64,000 nucleotides of DNA from Planctomycetota bacterium (lineage in GTDB: Bacteria; Planctomycetota; Planctomycetia; Isosphaerales; Isosphaeraceae): positions 91,424 through 155,423 of the forward strand of contig JAQGHR010000086.1 of the NCBI GenBank assembly GCA_028291545.1, written 5' to 3'. Shown here piece after piece: positions 1 to 8,895 of the stretch. Numbering within the stretch: the stretch's first letter is position 1; every line of letters starts with the position of its first letter. Made by a program: the position numbers and the translations under genes. Below the pieces are notes generated by a model. That model made no database searches. It was not told where the DNA came from and saw nothing but the letters and a program-made list of their open reading frames with translations.

Positions 1-111
1 TCGTCGGAAGGTCACGGCTCGGGCCGACTACCCTCGCGAGGGCAGTTCTCGGGTGAGACAGACACGCACTACTGTGATGAATCTGACCGCTACCGCCCCT
101 GGAGAGTCCCA

Positions 112-960
112 ATGAACCGTCAGAGAGCGGGCCGCCCCGCGGCGTTCACCCTGATCGAACTGCTCGTCGTGATCGCGATCATCGGCGTCCTCATCGCGCT
201 TCTGCTTCCCGCCGTCCAGGCGTGCCGGTCCGCCGCGAGGAGGATCCAGTGCGTCAACAATGAGATGCAGATCGCCCTCGCCATGCAGAACTACGAATCC
301 TCGTTCGAGACTCTGCCGCCCGGCGTCGTCAACGCCAGGGGGCCGATCTCCAACACCGAGTCCGGTTACCATCACTCGTGGCTGGTCCAGCTCCTGCCGT
401 TCGTGGAGCAGAAGAACGTCTACAATCACATGAATTTCATGGTCGGCATTTATGACCAGGCCAATTCCTCGGCGCGGCAGATCCGGATCATGACGTTCCT
501 CTGTCCTGGCGACCCCAACGCGAACGACCTGAGCTCGGGCCAATTTTTCATGACCAGCTACTATGGCGTCCACCACGATAGCGAGGCGCCGATTGACACG
601 ACGAACAACGGCGTGCTGTTCCTCAACAGCCGAATTCGCACCGAGGACATCAAGGATGGCGCGTCGAACACGCTGCTATTCGGCGAAGCCAGAGTAGATT
701 CTACCACGTTCGGCTGGGGCTCGGGCACGCGTTCGAGTCTGCGAAACGTCGGGTCCGGCATCAACGCCGCGGCGCCCGCTGCCACCAAGGCGAATCCCTT
801 CCCGGTTGGCGGATTCTCCAGTTTCCATCCGGGAGGTGCGGACTTTGCGTTCGCAGACGGCTCCGTCCGATTCCTCAAGAACAGCATCAGTGGAAGCTCG
901 ACGCTCAAGGCGCTCGCGAATCGGGACGACGGTGAGATGATCAACTCCGCTTCGTACTGA
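112..960 (+). CDS. DUF1559 protein with type IV pilin-like leader
   Basis: This is a 282-residue secreted protein of the DUF1559 family, which is massively expanded in planctomycetes. The N-terminus has a prepilin-type processing site (AA before FTLIELLVV, about residues 10-16). A hydrophobic helix follows to about residue 35 and would be the pseudopilin-like membrane anchor. The C-terminus carries the family signature H-x9-DG: His239 in FHPGG and DG at 249-250, followed by SVRFL. The ATG is supported by a GGAG nine bases upstream. The next gene runs convergently and a shared hairpin lies between them. Family function is unknown; a cell-surface or envelope role is inferred from the leader. 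Confidence 0.93.
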   Translation: MNRQRAGRPAAFTLIELLVVIAIIGVLIALLLPAVQACRSAARRIQCVNNEMQIALAMQNYESSFETLPPGVVNARGPISNTESGYHHSWLVQLLPFVEQKNVYNHMNFMVGIYDQANSSARQIRIMTFLCPGDPNANDLSSGQFFMTSYYGVHHDSEAPIDTTNNGVLFLNSRIRTEDIKDGASNTLLFGEARVDSTTFGWGSGTRSSLRNVGSGINAAAPAATKANPFPVGGFSSFHPGGADFAFADGSVRFLKNSISGSSTLKALANRDDGEMINSASY

Positions 961-985
961 TCCGGGACCGCCGCCCGCGATCAGT
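956..985. terminator. Bidirectional terminator hairpin between convergent genes
   Basis: The arms ACTGATC (956-962) and GATCAGT (979-985) pair, followed by CGGG (963-966) with CCCG (974-977), leaving a 7-base loop and one bulged C. The hairpin overlaps the stop codons of both convergent genes. It has no clear U-tract, so Rho-independent strength is uncertain. Confidence 0.55.
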
Positions 986-1365
986 CACTTCCGATTCTTG
1001 AACGCCGCCAACGCGGGGGGTAGAGTGCCAATTGCCAGCTCGGACTTGCCGAAGCCGGGCAAGGCACCAAGGGCGACAGCTTCGGCCTGGGCTTGCGGAT
1101 AATTACTCACTAGCATCACGTCGAGAGTCGAGGTCGACGGGTCGGTCCTGAGTGCGCGGATCAGGTCCAGGCCCGACGCCCCATCACGATCCCCAATTCT
1201 GTTAACGAGTACGAGGTCAAATGTACTTGATCGGATGGCCGCAATCGCTTCTTCGTGCGTGCCGGCCGCCACAACCTCGGCCGTGAGCGCACGTCCAAGC
1301 TGGCTCGAAATCTGGCTATGATCGAAGCCGCACTGACCGACGCTCAAGATGCGAACTGTTGCCAC
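985..1365 (-). CDS. Degenerate response-regulator receiver domain
   Basis: A stand-alone receiver (CheY-like) fold of 126 residues with no output domain. The usual acidic pair after strand 1 is absent: the segment reads ILSVGQCGFDH rather than a DD/DE pair. The phospho-acceptor position after strand 3 is Asn55 (DLVLVN) instead of Asp. The conserved Lys is present (Lys107 in GFGKSE). From family knowledge this pattern marks a pseudo-receiver that probably works by protein-protein contact without phosphorylation. It stands alone on the minus strand, with no histidine kinase beside it. Partner and role are not visible. Confidence 0.75.
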   Translation of the reverse strand: MATVRILSVGQCGFDHSQISSQLGRALTAEVVAAGTHEEAIAAIRSSTFDLVLVNRIGDRDGASGLDLIRALRTDPSTSTLDVMLVSNYPQAQAEAVALGALPGFGKSELAIGTLPPALAAFKNRK

Positions 1366-1467
1366 GAGAGTGAACTCCGGAAACGAAACGGGGCCGACGC
1401 CACCTATCGTATCCGAGAAATCGCAGGACTCTCAAGCGATCGCGATTCCCATTCGTGGCTGAAGGCG

Positions 1468-1533
1468 GACGCAGAGGCGTCTTGGGCCCCCCAAGCGGCT
1501 TGGGGAGGGCGTCAAGGAGACGCCCTCTGCGTC
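1468..1533. terminator. Nested inverted repeat, probable terminator
   Basis: GACGCAGAGG at 1468-1477 pairs with CCTCTGCGTC at 1524-1533, continued by CGTCT (1478-1482) with AGACG (1518-1522) around a bulge. Inside lies a second hairpin, CCCCAAG-CGG-CTTGGGG. GGCGTC/GACGCC near 1509-1524 offers an alternative fold. It sits just downstream of the stop of the minus-strand gene ending at 1560 and upstream of the receiver gene, so a terminator for the former is the simplest reading. Confidence 0.5.
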
Positions 1534-1559
1534 TGACCGATAAAACTTCAAATCGTTGC

Positions 1560-3275
1560 CTACCTGGCCATCGCCGGACGCGCGGCCCGGGCGAAACCGG
1601 CCCGCGATGGCATCGAGGTAAGCGGCCGTGTCCGGGCGGTCGGGACGGGCTTGACCTCGGGCATGGTGATCGACGAGCGCCTGGGGATCGCCACGGTCAC
1701 CGGCTTCTCGCCCTGCGCCACCGGCCGGCGGGGGATGCTCACCGAGAGAGGCGATTCGGCATGGGCACTCCACTGCCCGGCGTGGGACGCGGCCGGAGAG
1801 CCGGTGGGCATCGTCTGCATGGTCTGTGAACTGTTATCGACCGTGACGGGCTTCGCCGTGGCGTCATTGCGGGTTGCGATCTTCACGGTGGAGCTCGCCT
1901 GGAACGCCTGGTTGTCGGAGGTCGCCACGCCCGCCACGGCCAGGTCGTGATGATTGGCCAGGAAATGCCGTTGCGACGGGGTGAGCGGCGGATTCGTCGC
2001 GCTGAAGCCTTCCCTCGACTGCCGAAGATCGCGTGCGTTGATCTGCTCGGGCGAGTAGAACGCATCGTTGCGGTTGAAGATCTGGTAGCTGCTGGAGAAC
2101 GTGCTACCGTCGGTCAGCGTGCCGGAAACCACGGCGTCCGTGATGCCGCCGGGAAGCTGGATGTCACTACCGCGGAAGACGAACGTTCGGTCGGGGATCC
2201 CGTCGCGATTGATATTCCGGTCAAAATTGAAGATCTGGTGCGCGCCGCCGAGGGTGACCGACTCGGGGACGATCTTGTCGACGTTGAACCGGGCGGACCC
2301 GAGAATGTTCACCCGAACGTCTGTGGGATGTGCGGTGTTGACGTGGCGGTGCTGGTGCGGATTGACCAGGATCGGCGGTTCGGCCGGCGGCGGTGTCGGG
2401 GGTGGCGGGCAAACCGGGGGCACGGGCGGCACCACGCCGAAATTCGCGGGCTGCGCGGGGAAGAAGGCCTCGGAGATGCCGTCGTCATCGTTCGAGGTAC
2501 CGAACGCTCCGAAGTTGATGATCGAGGTCGTCTTCAAGGGCTGGCCGGTCTTCGCCTGGTAGAGCTTGGAGAAATTGGTGACCTGGAATTCGAAGCTGGG
2601 ATGGGCCGGATCGTTCGAGAGGAACGAAGCTCCGGTACTGTTTAATTCCTGGACTCCGAAGCGAGGAATCGTCTTCGCGGCGAGGATCGGATCGGGGTTG
2701 ACCACTGCGTCGGCCACCTGATACAACTTGCCCGCGCCGGCGTCGTTCGAGATGCCGGCCACGACGTCAGGAATAGTGTCGTTATTCAGGTCAAGGAAGA
2801 CCCCCATGCTCTCGGAGCCGCCGAGAAACCCGAAATCGATGAAACCCGGCCGGAGCGCCTTGACGTCGGGGGCGACGGTGGCCCCGTCGCCGTTGTTGTC
2901 GGTATCTCCGGCGAGGACCGGCTGGCCGGTCTTCTGGTTGTCCGGCTGGTCGATGGCGATGCTCAATACATCGTCCGTGGGCGTGTACGCGAGCCGGATG
3001 CCGTTGATGTCGAGTCCGGAGACCTTGATGAGGGGTGCGATGTCGGGCGGGATGCCCGGATGTCGCGTGGAGCCGTTGTCCACGAGGATGACGGTGCCGG
3101 GTGGAGTGGTTGTAGCGGGGATGTCGATTTTAGCGTTCCCAGTGAAGTTAACGCTCATGAGCTGTCGATGATCAAGACGTTCCAGCGCGATGGTGGTCCG
3201 CTTCGGGGTCTTCGAGCCTCCGCGACGGTTTCGCCACGTCTGGACGGCCTTGAATAGTGACTTGATCGAAAACAT
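1560..3275 (-). CDS. Large surface protein with LEPR-XLL-like N-terminus
   Basis: A 571-residue putative exported protein. The basic N-terminus leads into LERLDHRQLMS (about residues 32-42), which resembles the LEPR-XLL motif found at the start of many giant planctomycete surface proteins. Residues ~45-280 hold a beta-rich domain with Asp/Asn-rich calcium-type loops (GDTDNNGDG, LDLNNDTIPD). A Pro-rich linker follows (about 285-305, PPVCPPPPTPPPAEPP). A C-terminal half of low complexity is rich in Arg, Pro, Ser and Thr. The N-terminal domain is homologous to the protein encoded divergently at 3523. An AAGGA ribosome site precedes the ATG. Function unknown; adhesion or matrix is inference. Confidence 0.82.
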   Translation of the reverse strand: MFSIKSLFKAVQTWRNRRGGSKTPKRTTIALERLDHRQLMSVNFTGNAKIDIPATTTPPGTVILVDNGSTRHPGIPPDIAPLIKVSGLDINGIRLAYTPTDDVLSIAIDQPDNQKTGQPVLAGDTDNNGDGATVAPDVKALRPGFIDFGFLGGSESMGVFLDLNNDTIPDVVAGISNDAGAGKLYQVADAVVNPDPILAAKTIPRFGVQELNSTGASFLSNDPAHPSFEFQVTNFSKLYQAKTGQPLKTTSIINFGAFGTSNDDDGISEAFFPAQPANFGVVPPVPPVCPPPPTPPPAEPPILVNPHQHRHVNTAHPTDVRVNILGSARFNVDKIVPESVTLGGAHQIFNFDRNINRDGIPDRTFVFRGSDIQLPGGITDAVVSGTLTDGSTFSSSYQIFNRNDAFYSPEQINARDLRQSREGFSATNPPLTPSQRHFLANHHDLAVAGVATSDNQAFQASSTVKIATRNDATAKPVTVDNSSQTMQTMPTGSPAASHAGQWSAHAESPLSVSIPRRPVAQGEKPVTVAIPRRSSITMPEVKPVPTARTRPLTSMPSRAGFARAARPAMAR

Positions 3276-3522
3276 CGCGCCATCGTCCTTTCTGGCGGTT
3301 GGACCGCCCCGGAGCGGGGTCGATCCCCGTGGGGAAAGGCCGTCTGAGACTTCGGGAGGAGGATCCTCCCGGGCCTCAAGCCGACCGGCGGTGCATGGGT
3401 CTCAGGGCTCCGGGGAAACTCGGCTTCAATCGCGGGAAAATCTCGGCTCCAGGGCCGGGGCCTCGGGCCGAACTCTTCTGAGTGGCTGGAGATAGGTAAT
3501 TTATCGCGGGAGGAAACGCGTC

Positions 3523-4380
3523 ATGGTTCGCCGCAGACTGTTGTTCGGGGCCGCCACCCTCTTGGCCCTCGTCGGGGCAAGGCCCGCGGCGGCCGGCTCG
3601 ATCTCGTTCATGACGGGCGACGTCGAGAAGGACATGCCTTCCTCGTCGCCCGACGTGGTCACGATCGTGAACCATCCGGACTCGCAAGCGCAAACCGCCA
3701 TCTACCAGGCCCCCTGGATCACCCAGAACGGCTGGGTCAACGGCCGCGTCATCAAGGACGTGCGTGCGTTCTACGACCAGTCCGCCGACAAGCTGTACGT
3801 CGGTGTGAACTTCTTCGGGATCGCGGGCGACGTCGACGGCAACGGCGTCGTTGGCACCGCCGACCCGAAGTTCAGCGGCACGGAACAAGCCCACCTCGGG
3901 CTGTTCTCGCACAGCGATACCTCGATCGCCGTCGGGATCGACCTCAAGAACTCCGGCACACCGACCATCATCGCCGGCATCGCGTCCGACAAGTCCATCA
4001 TCGGGCCTGGAACCGACGGATTCACCGTGAATTGGGCGAAGGACTCGACGGCCGGTCTCAGCGGCCAGTTCGGCGCATCGCTGAACGCCACGCACAATGG
4101 CAACCTGGCTTTCGAGCCGTCGAAAGCTCACCCGGATTTCGAGTTCTCGATCGACCATCTCAGCACGATTCCGGGCTTCAGCATCACCAACGGGATCGGA
4201 ATCTCGGCGTTCTCCGGCTCCTCCGACGACATCGATGTCGGCGAGGACTCCGTGCAGATGACGCACATCGCGCTCGAGCAGATCCCCGAGCCGACCACGA
4301 TTCTGGGCTGGTCGCTCGTGGCCGCAGCGGCTGCATGTGGCGGGGCCATCCGCCGCAAGGGCGGGCCATCGCTGGCCTGA
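3523..4380 (+). CDS. PEP-CTERM sorted extracellular protein
   Basis: A 285-residue exported protein. It has a signal peptide (residues 1-26, RRRLLFGAATLLALVGARPAAA). It ends in a PEP-CTERM sorting signal: PEPTTILGW, a hydrophobic stretch, then a basic tail with RRK. By family knowledge such proteins are processed by an exosortase at the inner membrane; no exosortase gene is in this window. The body contains AGDVDGNGVVGTAD, a dockerin-like calcium loop, and aligns with the N-terminal domain of the divergent gene at 1560-3275 (shared GIDL/FLDL, IAGI, HPDFEF and SDD segments). A strong GGGAGGAAA ribosome site precedes the ATG. A terminator follows at 4430. Confidence 0.87.
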   Translation: MVRRRLLFGAATLLALVGARPAAAGSISFMTGDVEKDMPSSSPDVVTIVNHPDSQAQTAIYQAPWITQNGWVNGRVIKDVRAFYDQSADKLYVGVNFFGIAGDVDGNGVVGTADPKFSGTEQAHLGLFSHSDTSIAVGIDLKNSGTPTIIAGIASDKSIIGPGTDGFTVNWAKDSTAGLSGQFGASLNATHNGNLAFEPSKAHPDFEFSIDHLSTIPGFSITNGIGISAFSGSSDDIDVGEDSVQMTHIALEQIPEPTTILGWSLVAAAAACGGAIRRKGGPSLA

Positions 4381-4753
4381 GTCGAGCGCGATCCGTCGCA
4401 AAGCCATCGTTCAACGCCCTCCGGCGCAAGGCGGTCGCCCGATCCCTCGGGCCTCCGCCTCTTTTTTTCGGTCCCCATCGCCCGGCAAATCCGCACCAAT
4501 TGGTCCGCCGATCGGCCCCCGACCGTTCAGTTCCCCAGGACCGTTACATCTTACCTGGACGACCACGTTCGCCGGATCGAAGGTTTCGCACCCGGCGAGC
4601 GTCGATCTCTTGTCTCTCTCTACAATCCGCGCAAGTCGTCGCGACCGGCTTTTCGTCGCTTCATGTGCCATTGGGGCGTTTGCTTGCGGATTGAGAATCG
4701 GCCTGATACCCTGCGCGAGGAGCCCCAACGCATCATCATGAAGAGGAGCTGCC
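4381..4753. other. Intergenic region, 373 bp
   Basis: No convincing gene. It holds the terminator at 4430-4468, then about 285 bases that lead to the secreted protein at 4754. A GAGGAG ribosome site sits before that start. A weak promoter-like pair (TTGCGG and TACCCT, 17 bases apart, near 4690-4715) is too poor to call. Confidence 0.5.
4430..4468 (+). terminator. Rho-independent terminator
   Basis: The stem is GGCGG (4430-4434) with CCGCC (4455-4459), a 2x2 internal loop, then GCCCGA (4437-4442) with TCGGGC (4447-4452) around a TCCC loop. A run of seven T follows at 4462-4468. It ends the PEP-CTERM transcript. Confidence 0.85.
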
Positions 4754-5278
4754 ATGGGCCGGCCGCGTGCGACCTTCACCTCGATCCTCGTCTTGGGCTG
4801 TACGACGCTTCTGTGGGCCGATAGCCCCGATCCTCCGAAGCTCACCATGACGCCAGCCGTGATCTGCGCAAAGATCAACGGCTATGGCGATTATGTCCGG
4901 TTGGACGAGCCCGTCCTGAGCCGGGATGAAAAAATGCTCGTCTATTATGAGACGAGCGGGCACGCCCACGAGATCGTGGGGAAGGAGTATCGCGTTCATC
5001 TCGTCCAGGATGGCCGCATCCGCCGGAAAGGCGAGAAGAAGGTGCTCCAGGCCAAGGATAAGCTGGTTGACTACAAGGGCAAGAGCAAGCAACCGCCGCT
5101 GAATATCTTCCTGACGAACACGATCGCTCTCAAAGACCTCGCCCCGGGTGAGTACGAGCTGGAGATCGTCCTCCACGACGAATTGTCGAAGGGGACGACC
5201 GCCTCTCAGTTGCTCAGGTTTCGTGTGAAGGCGGCGAGTCCTGACGACCCGGGAAAGACTGACGGCAAAGCTCGATGA
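4754..5278 (+). CDS. Secreted protein of unknown function
   Basis: A 174-residue protein with an N-terminal signal peptide (about residues 1-22, ending LLWADS). The remaining domain is beta-rich and mixed charged. Its C-terminal part (LKDLAPGEYELEIVLHDELSKG...LRFRVK) resembles the last strands of an immunoglobulin-like or invasion-associated secreted domain: a compact statement of extension plus a return strand. GAGGAG lies eight bases before the ATG. It is convergent with the efflux adaptor at 5306 and is not obviously part of an operon. I do not recognise a specific family. Confidence 0.8.
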   Translation: MGRPRATFTSILVLGCTTLLWADSPDPPKLTMTPAVICAKINGYGDYVRLDEPVLSRDEKMLVYYETSGHAHEIVGKEYRVHLVQDGRIRRKGEKKVLQAKDKLVDYKGKSKQPPLNIFLTNTIALKDLAPGEYELEIVLHDELSKGTTASQLLRFRVKAASPDDPGKTDGKAR

Positions 5279-5305
5279 CCCGAGGCTGAGCCGGTCCGTC
5301 GTGAA

Positions 5306-6484
5306 TCATTTTCCAGCACTGCTCTCAACACTCTTCGGCCCGCTCGTCGTCGGGGAAATCGAGGCAGGATTCTCCTCGAACGGCCGCGTCACGCCCGGTC
5401 CTGCCGAGAGCTTTTTCTTCTGATCATCCGAGAGCTTGGCGGCGCGGAGGTAGACGTCCATCTGCTGGCCGACGTAGAGCGGGATGTCGCGCTCCTGCGG
5501 CAGGGCGTAGACAACCTGGAGGACGCGAGTGTCCACTCGCTCCGAGTTGTCGCCGGTGAGGCTCTTCTTGGGGATCACGTAAGGCTCGACCTTGACGACC
5601 TTCGTCAGGGCGAACACGAACCCCGGGCGGCCTTTGAGCGTGGCGAAGGCGTCCCCGCGCTCGTCGAAATAGGGGACGTCCTGCTCGTCGATGTCCACCC
5701 GGACATTCAGGGTGTTCACATCGCCAAGGACAATGAGCGGCTCCTTCCAGACCGACGCGGCGTACTGACCGGGCCGAACGTTGACCTGAAGGACCTCGCC
5801 CGCGGCTAGCGCCTTGACGGTGCATCGCTCGATTTCGATCCGCGTACTCTTGACCATGCTCTGCATCTGCTCAACCTGGGCCCGGCTGACCTCGATGTCC
5901 TTCTCCCAGGTGATTTGAATTCGCTTCAAGTCGGCCTCAGCTCTGGCGAGGGAGGCCTTCGCGGCATCAAGGGCATGACGGTCTCGATCATAATCGCTGG
6001 CGGTGGCCACGCCGCGACCGAAGAGGTTCGATGTGCGGGTGGAGACGACCTCGGCTTCCCGGAACCTCGCGCGGGCCTCCTCAACGGCGGCTTGAGCCGT
6101 CGGGATGTCTTGCTGAGCCTGTGGCGCGGCCTTGATCCGCTCGAACTGGGCCTTCGCGGCGTCCATGTTCGCTTGCCGTACGATCAATTCGGCCTGGAGA
6201 TTGCGGTCGTCCGTGCGGAACAACGGCGTCCCGATCTTGACCGCGTCGTGGACCTTGACGAAGAGCTCGGTGACGACGCCCGGGATATTGGCCCCGATCG
6301 GGATGTTCTCCAGGTTCGCCTCGATAATTCCCGCGCCCGCGATCGTCGGGGGGCCTTCCGGCCGACTCGGCGGAGGGATCACCGGCTTGGACGTCGGGGC
6401 AACTTTTTGACCCTGGACCACGGTGTAGACCGCGAAGCTCAGGCCGAGAACCGCGAGCAGCGGCAGGACGTATTTTGTGAACAT
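5306..6484 (-). CDS. HlyD-family membrane fusion protein
   Basis: Periplasmic adaptor of an ABC exporter, 392 residues. It has an N-terminal membrane anchor (YVLPLLAVLGLSFAVYTVV). A biotinyl-lipoyl-like half motif follows (IPIGANIPGVVTELFVKVHDAVKIGTPLF), then a long alpha-helical hairpin (about residues 85-210, Ala/Glu/Arg rich), the second lipoyl half (GEVLQVNVRPGQYA) and a beta-barrel region. An in-frame ATG further upstream (6619) would overlap the ATPase gene; the ATG at 6484 is 52 bases past the ATPase stop and gives a proper anchor. It is last in the tetR-permease-ATPase-adaptor operon. By analogy with DevB/MacA it links the inner-membrane pump to an outer-membrane channel. Confidence 0.9.
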   Translation of the reverse strand: MFTKYVLPLLAVLGLSFAVYTVVQGQKVAPTSKPVIPPPSRPEGPPTIAGAGIIEANLENIPIGANIPGVVTELFVKVHDAVKIGTPLFRTDDRNLQAELIVRQANMDAAKAQFERIKAAPQAQQDIPTAQAAVEEARARFREAEVVSTRTSNLFGRGVATASDYDRDRHALDAAKASLARAEADLKRIQITWEKDIEVSRAQVEQMQSMVKSTRIEIERCTVKALAAGEVLQVNVRPGQYAASVWKEPLIVLGDVNTLNVRVDIDEQDVPYFDERGDAFATLKGRPGFVFALTKVVKVEPYVIPKKSLTGDNSERVDTRVLQVVYALPQERDIPLYVGQQMDVYLRAAKLSDDQKKKLSAGPGVTRPFEENPASISPTTSGPKSVESSAGK

Positions 6485-6536
6485 GATTCGTGGGGGGGTT
6501 GAGGGTGTCTCGAACCGGATCGTACATCGTCCCGGT

Positions 6537-7343
6537 TCAGGCGGCCACGTCATCTTGTTCGCCGGAGACCAGAACGGCCTCTTCGGCCGTCCTCTCGGTA
6601 ACCTCCACCATCCGGCCATCGTCCATGCGGGCGATGCGGTCGCCGAAGTGGAAGACGCGGTTATCGTGGGTGACGACGATCACCGCGCGGTCGGGTCGTA
6701 CAGCGGCCTTGCGGAGCATCTCCATCACGGTCAGCCCCGTCTCGTGATCGAGCGCCGCGGTTGGCTCATCGCAGACGAGCAACCGAGGCGAATGAACCAG
6801 GGATCGAGCGATCGCCACCCGTTGCTGTTGACCGCCCGAGAGTTGAGACGGGAAGGACTCCTTCTTTTTCCCCATGCCGAGGCCCTCCAGCACCTCACAG
6901 GCTCTGGCCACAGCCCTGGATTTCGACCACCCGCCGATGACGAGGGGGATTGCGGCGTTCTCAGCGGCCGTGAGGGCGGGTAGCAAGTTGTACTGCTGGA
7001 AGATGAACCCGATATTCACCGATCGGAACTTGGTACGGCGGCCGTCGGAGAACCTCGACACCTCCTCACCGAACAGATTCACGCTACCCGAGTCGCAGTT
7101 GAGGATGCCCGCGATCACCGAGAGAAGCGTCGTCTTCCCGCACCCGGACGGGCCGATGATCATCGACATCTGGCCCTTGTACACGTCCCAGTCAATCCCA
7201 TTCAGGGCTGTGACCCTTTGCTCACCCCGACCGAAATGCTTGGTTACGCCACGGATCTTCACCGCGACATTTCCCGCCAGTTCCGGAGGCGCGATCGCGG
7301 GCGATTGGTGCGAGGCAACCGTGTGATCAGTCAACGTCTCCAT
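6537..7343 (-). CDS. MacB/LolD-type ABC transporter ATP-binding protein
   Basis: A 268-residue nucleotide-binding subunit. It shows Walker A (GPSGCGKTTLL), a Q-loop (FQQYNLLPALTA), the signature LSGGQQQRVAIARSL, Walker B (LLVCDEPTAALD) and the switch His (VVTHDNRV). The FQQYNLLP sequence places it in the DevA/MacB/LolD group that serves FtsX-like permeases. An N-terminal extension of about 28 residues precedes the fold. It lies 40 bases downstream of the permease gene and 52 bases before the adaptor gene on the same strand. The substrate cannot be read from sequence. Confidence 0.93.
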   Translation of the reverse strand: METLTDHTVASHQSPAIAPPELAGNVAVKIRGVTKHFGRGEQRVTALNGIDWDVYKGQMSMIIGPSGCGKTTLLSVIAGILNCDSGSVNLFGEEVSRFSDGRRTKFRSVNIGFIFQQYNLLPALTAAENAAIPLVIGGWSKSRAVARACEVLEGLGMGKKKESFPSQLSGGQQQRVAIARSLVHSPRLLVCDEPTAALDHETGLTVMEMLRKAAVRPDRAVIVVTHDNRVFHFGDRIARMDDGRMVEVTERTAEEAVLVSGEQDDVAA

Positions 7344-7383
7344 CCGTCAAATCCCCCGCCCGGTGGGTGAAACCCGTATAGAA

Positions 7384-8895
7384 TCAACCTCGGAATACGA
7401 CAGCCGGCTCCAGAACCATGACCCGTCGAATGCACAGGATGCTCGCCAGCACGCAGATCAAGACAATGGCCACCCCCGCGATCGGCAAGACGGGCCACCA
7501 GGTGAAGAACGCAAGCTCGCCGCCCTGGCTGACGATCCCGAAAAGCGTCGCCAGCCCCACGCCCAGGCCGTAACCGAGCAGACCGACGACCGTCGCCTGC
7601 AACAGGATCATTCCCACGATGCGCAGATTCGTCGCGCCCATGGCCTTGAGAGATCCGAACTGCTTGAGGTTTTCAATCGTGAAGTTGTAGAACGTCTGCC
7701 CCGCGATTGCGGTCCCGACCAGGAAGCCCAGCAGGGTCGTGATGCCGAAATTGATGGGGATGCCGGTGTACTGGAAGTAGTACCACATGGTCTCCTTCAT
7801 GAACTCCCAGCTCGTGCGCGCCTTCAAACCGGTCTGTGAGGCGATCCGCTCGGCCACCTCGCCCGGCTTCACACCGTCGGCGGTCTTGGCCAGGACATAC
7901 GAGAGAAGCTTTCGCTCACGAGGCACATACTGCTTGGCCCGCGAGTACATGGTGTAGACGACCGGGTTCGATTGGAACGTCCGGGTAGCCTCGCAAACAC
8001 CCACGATGATCCCTCGATGATCGTTCATCTCGACCTCGCGGCCGACGAACCGCTTGTAAAACTCGCGTTGCGCGGCCCGATATTGCTCGTCGGGAGTTGG
8101 AAGTGATTCGGAGGACTTCGCGCGGCTAGCAAGATTGGTTATCCATCGCGAGATGGAATCACCGGCCTTTTGCCTCAAACCGGGCATCGCCGGCGCCTGG
8201 TCCCACTGCTCGCCGGGGAACAGTTTCGGTAGGCGGTTGAAGTCGATCAGGAGCGCGTCGGTCTTGCGAAGATCCGTCAGGCTGCCGACGAGGATCCGCT
8301 CGGGCGGTGGCGAGCCGACAAGTGAGGCATCGTCCACGCCCAGAAGGATCACCTGCTCGATCACATCCAGTGGCTTCTTGTCGCGGCCGATTGTCTTGAG
8401 CTTCAGTCGCGCGTTGCCTTTGTACAAAGGCACCGCCCACTCCACGCCCTCGACGCCTCGCACGCGGTAAAGATTCGACTCGATCATCGGCTTCACGTCG
8501 TCAACGTAGCGGACGTTGGCGTCCATCACCCACAGGTCCGCCCCCCGGATGTCCTCCACCTGGCCGGCGGTGCGTCTCATGAGTCCGCAAAAAATCGAAC
8601 CCTGTTGCGTGATGAGCAGCGCCGCGAAGGTCAGCCCCAGGACGATTCCGAAGAACTTGGCCTTATCGCCCGTGAGCATCTTGAGCGCGATCCAGCTCAT
8701 CTGCTGGGTGAACAGCAAGGCGCTAAAAATCGCGACGAGCGCGGCTCCTGCGTAGAGTAATGGGTTCCACGGCAAGATCCCAAGCATGGGAACGCCGCGT
8801 GACTTCAAAATCATCAGGACGAGTAGGAGCGGCGTAGAGACCCCGGCAAGGATCCAGGCCGAGGGTCGGATCGTGTTGATCACGCGGTCGGTCAT
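7384..8895 (-). CDS. FtsX/DevC-like ABC transporter permease
   Basis: A 503-residue permease. Two N-terminal hydrophobic helices (about residues 8-60) are followed by another near 85-105. A large extracytoplasmic region (about 115-350) follows, then three C-terminal helices with the FtsX-like motif (LKAMGATNLRIVGMILLQA). The extra N-terminal helix pair makes it longer than the usual ~385-residue DevC. The ATG at 8895 is chosen because it overlaps the tetR stop as ATGA; an upstream in-frame start would lie inside tetR. It acts with the ATPase at 6537 and the adaptor at 5306. Confidence 0.9.
   Translation of the reverse strand: MTDRVINTIRPSAWILAGVSTPLLLVLMILKSRGVPMLGILPWNPLLYAGAALVAIFSALLFTQQMSWIALKMLTGDKAKFFGIVLGLTFAALLITQQGSIFCGLMRRTAGQVEDIRGADLWVMDANVRYVDDVKPMIESNLYRVRGVEGVEWAVPLYKGNARLKLKTIGRDKKPLDVIEQVILLGVDDASLVGSPPPERILVGSLTDLRKTDALLIDFNRLPKLFPGEQWDQAPAMPGLRQKAGDSISRWITNLASRAKSSESLPTPDEQYRAAQREFYKRFVGREVEMNDHRGIIVGVCEATRTFQSNPVVYTMYSRAKQYVPRERKLLSYVLAKTADGVKPGEVAERIASQTGLKARTSWEFMKETMWYYFQYTGIPINFGITTLLGFLVGTAIAGQTFYNFTIENLKQFGSLKAMGATNLRIVGMILLQATVVGLLGYGLGVGLATLFGIVSQGGELAFFTWWPVLPIAGVAIVLICVLASILCIRRVMVLEPAVVFRG

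Noticed and set aside
3499..3508. 10-base match TAATTTATCG shared with the region upstream of the xylose-isomerase-like gene near 23996
   Set aside because: Ten-base matches are expected by chance many times in 64 kb.
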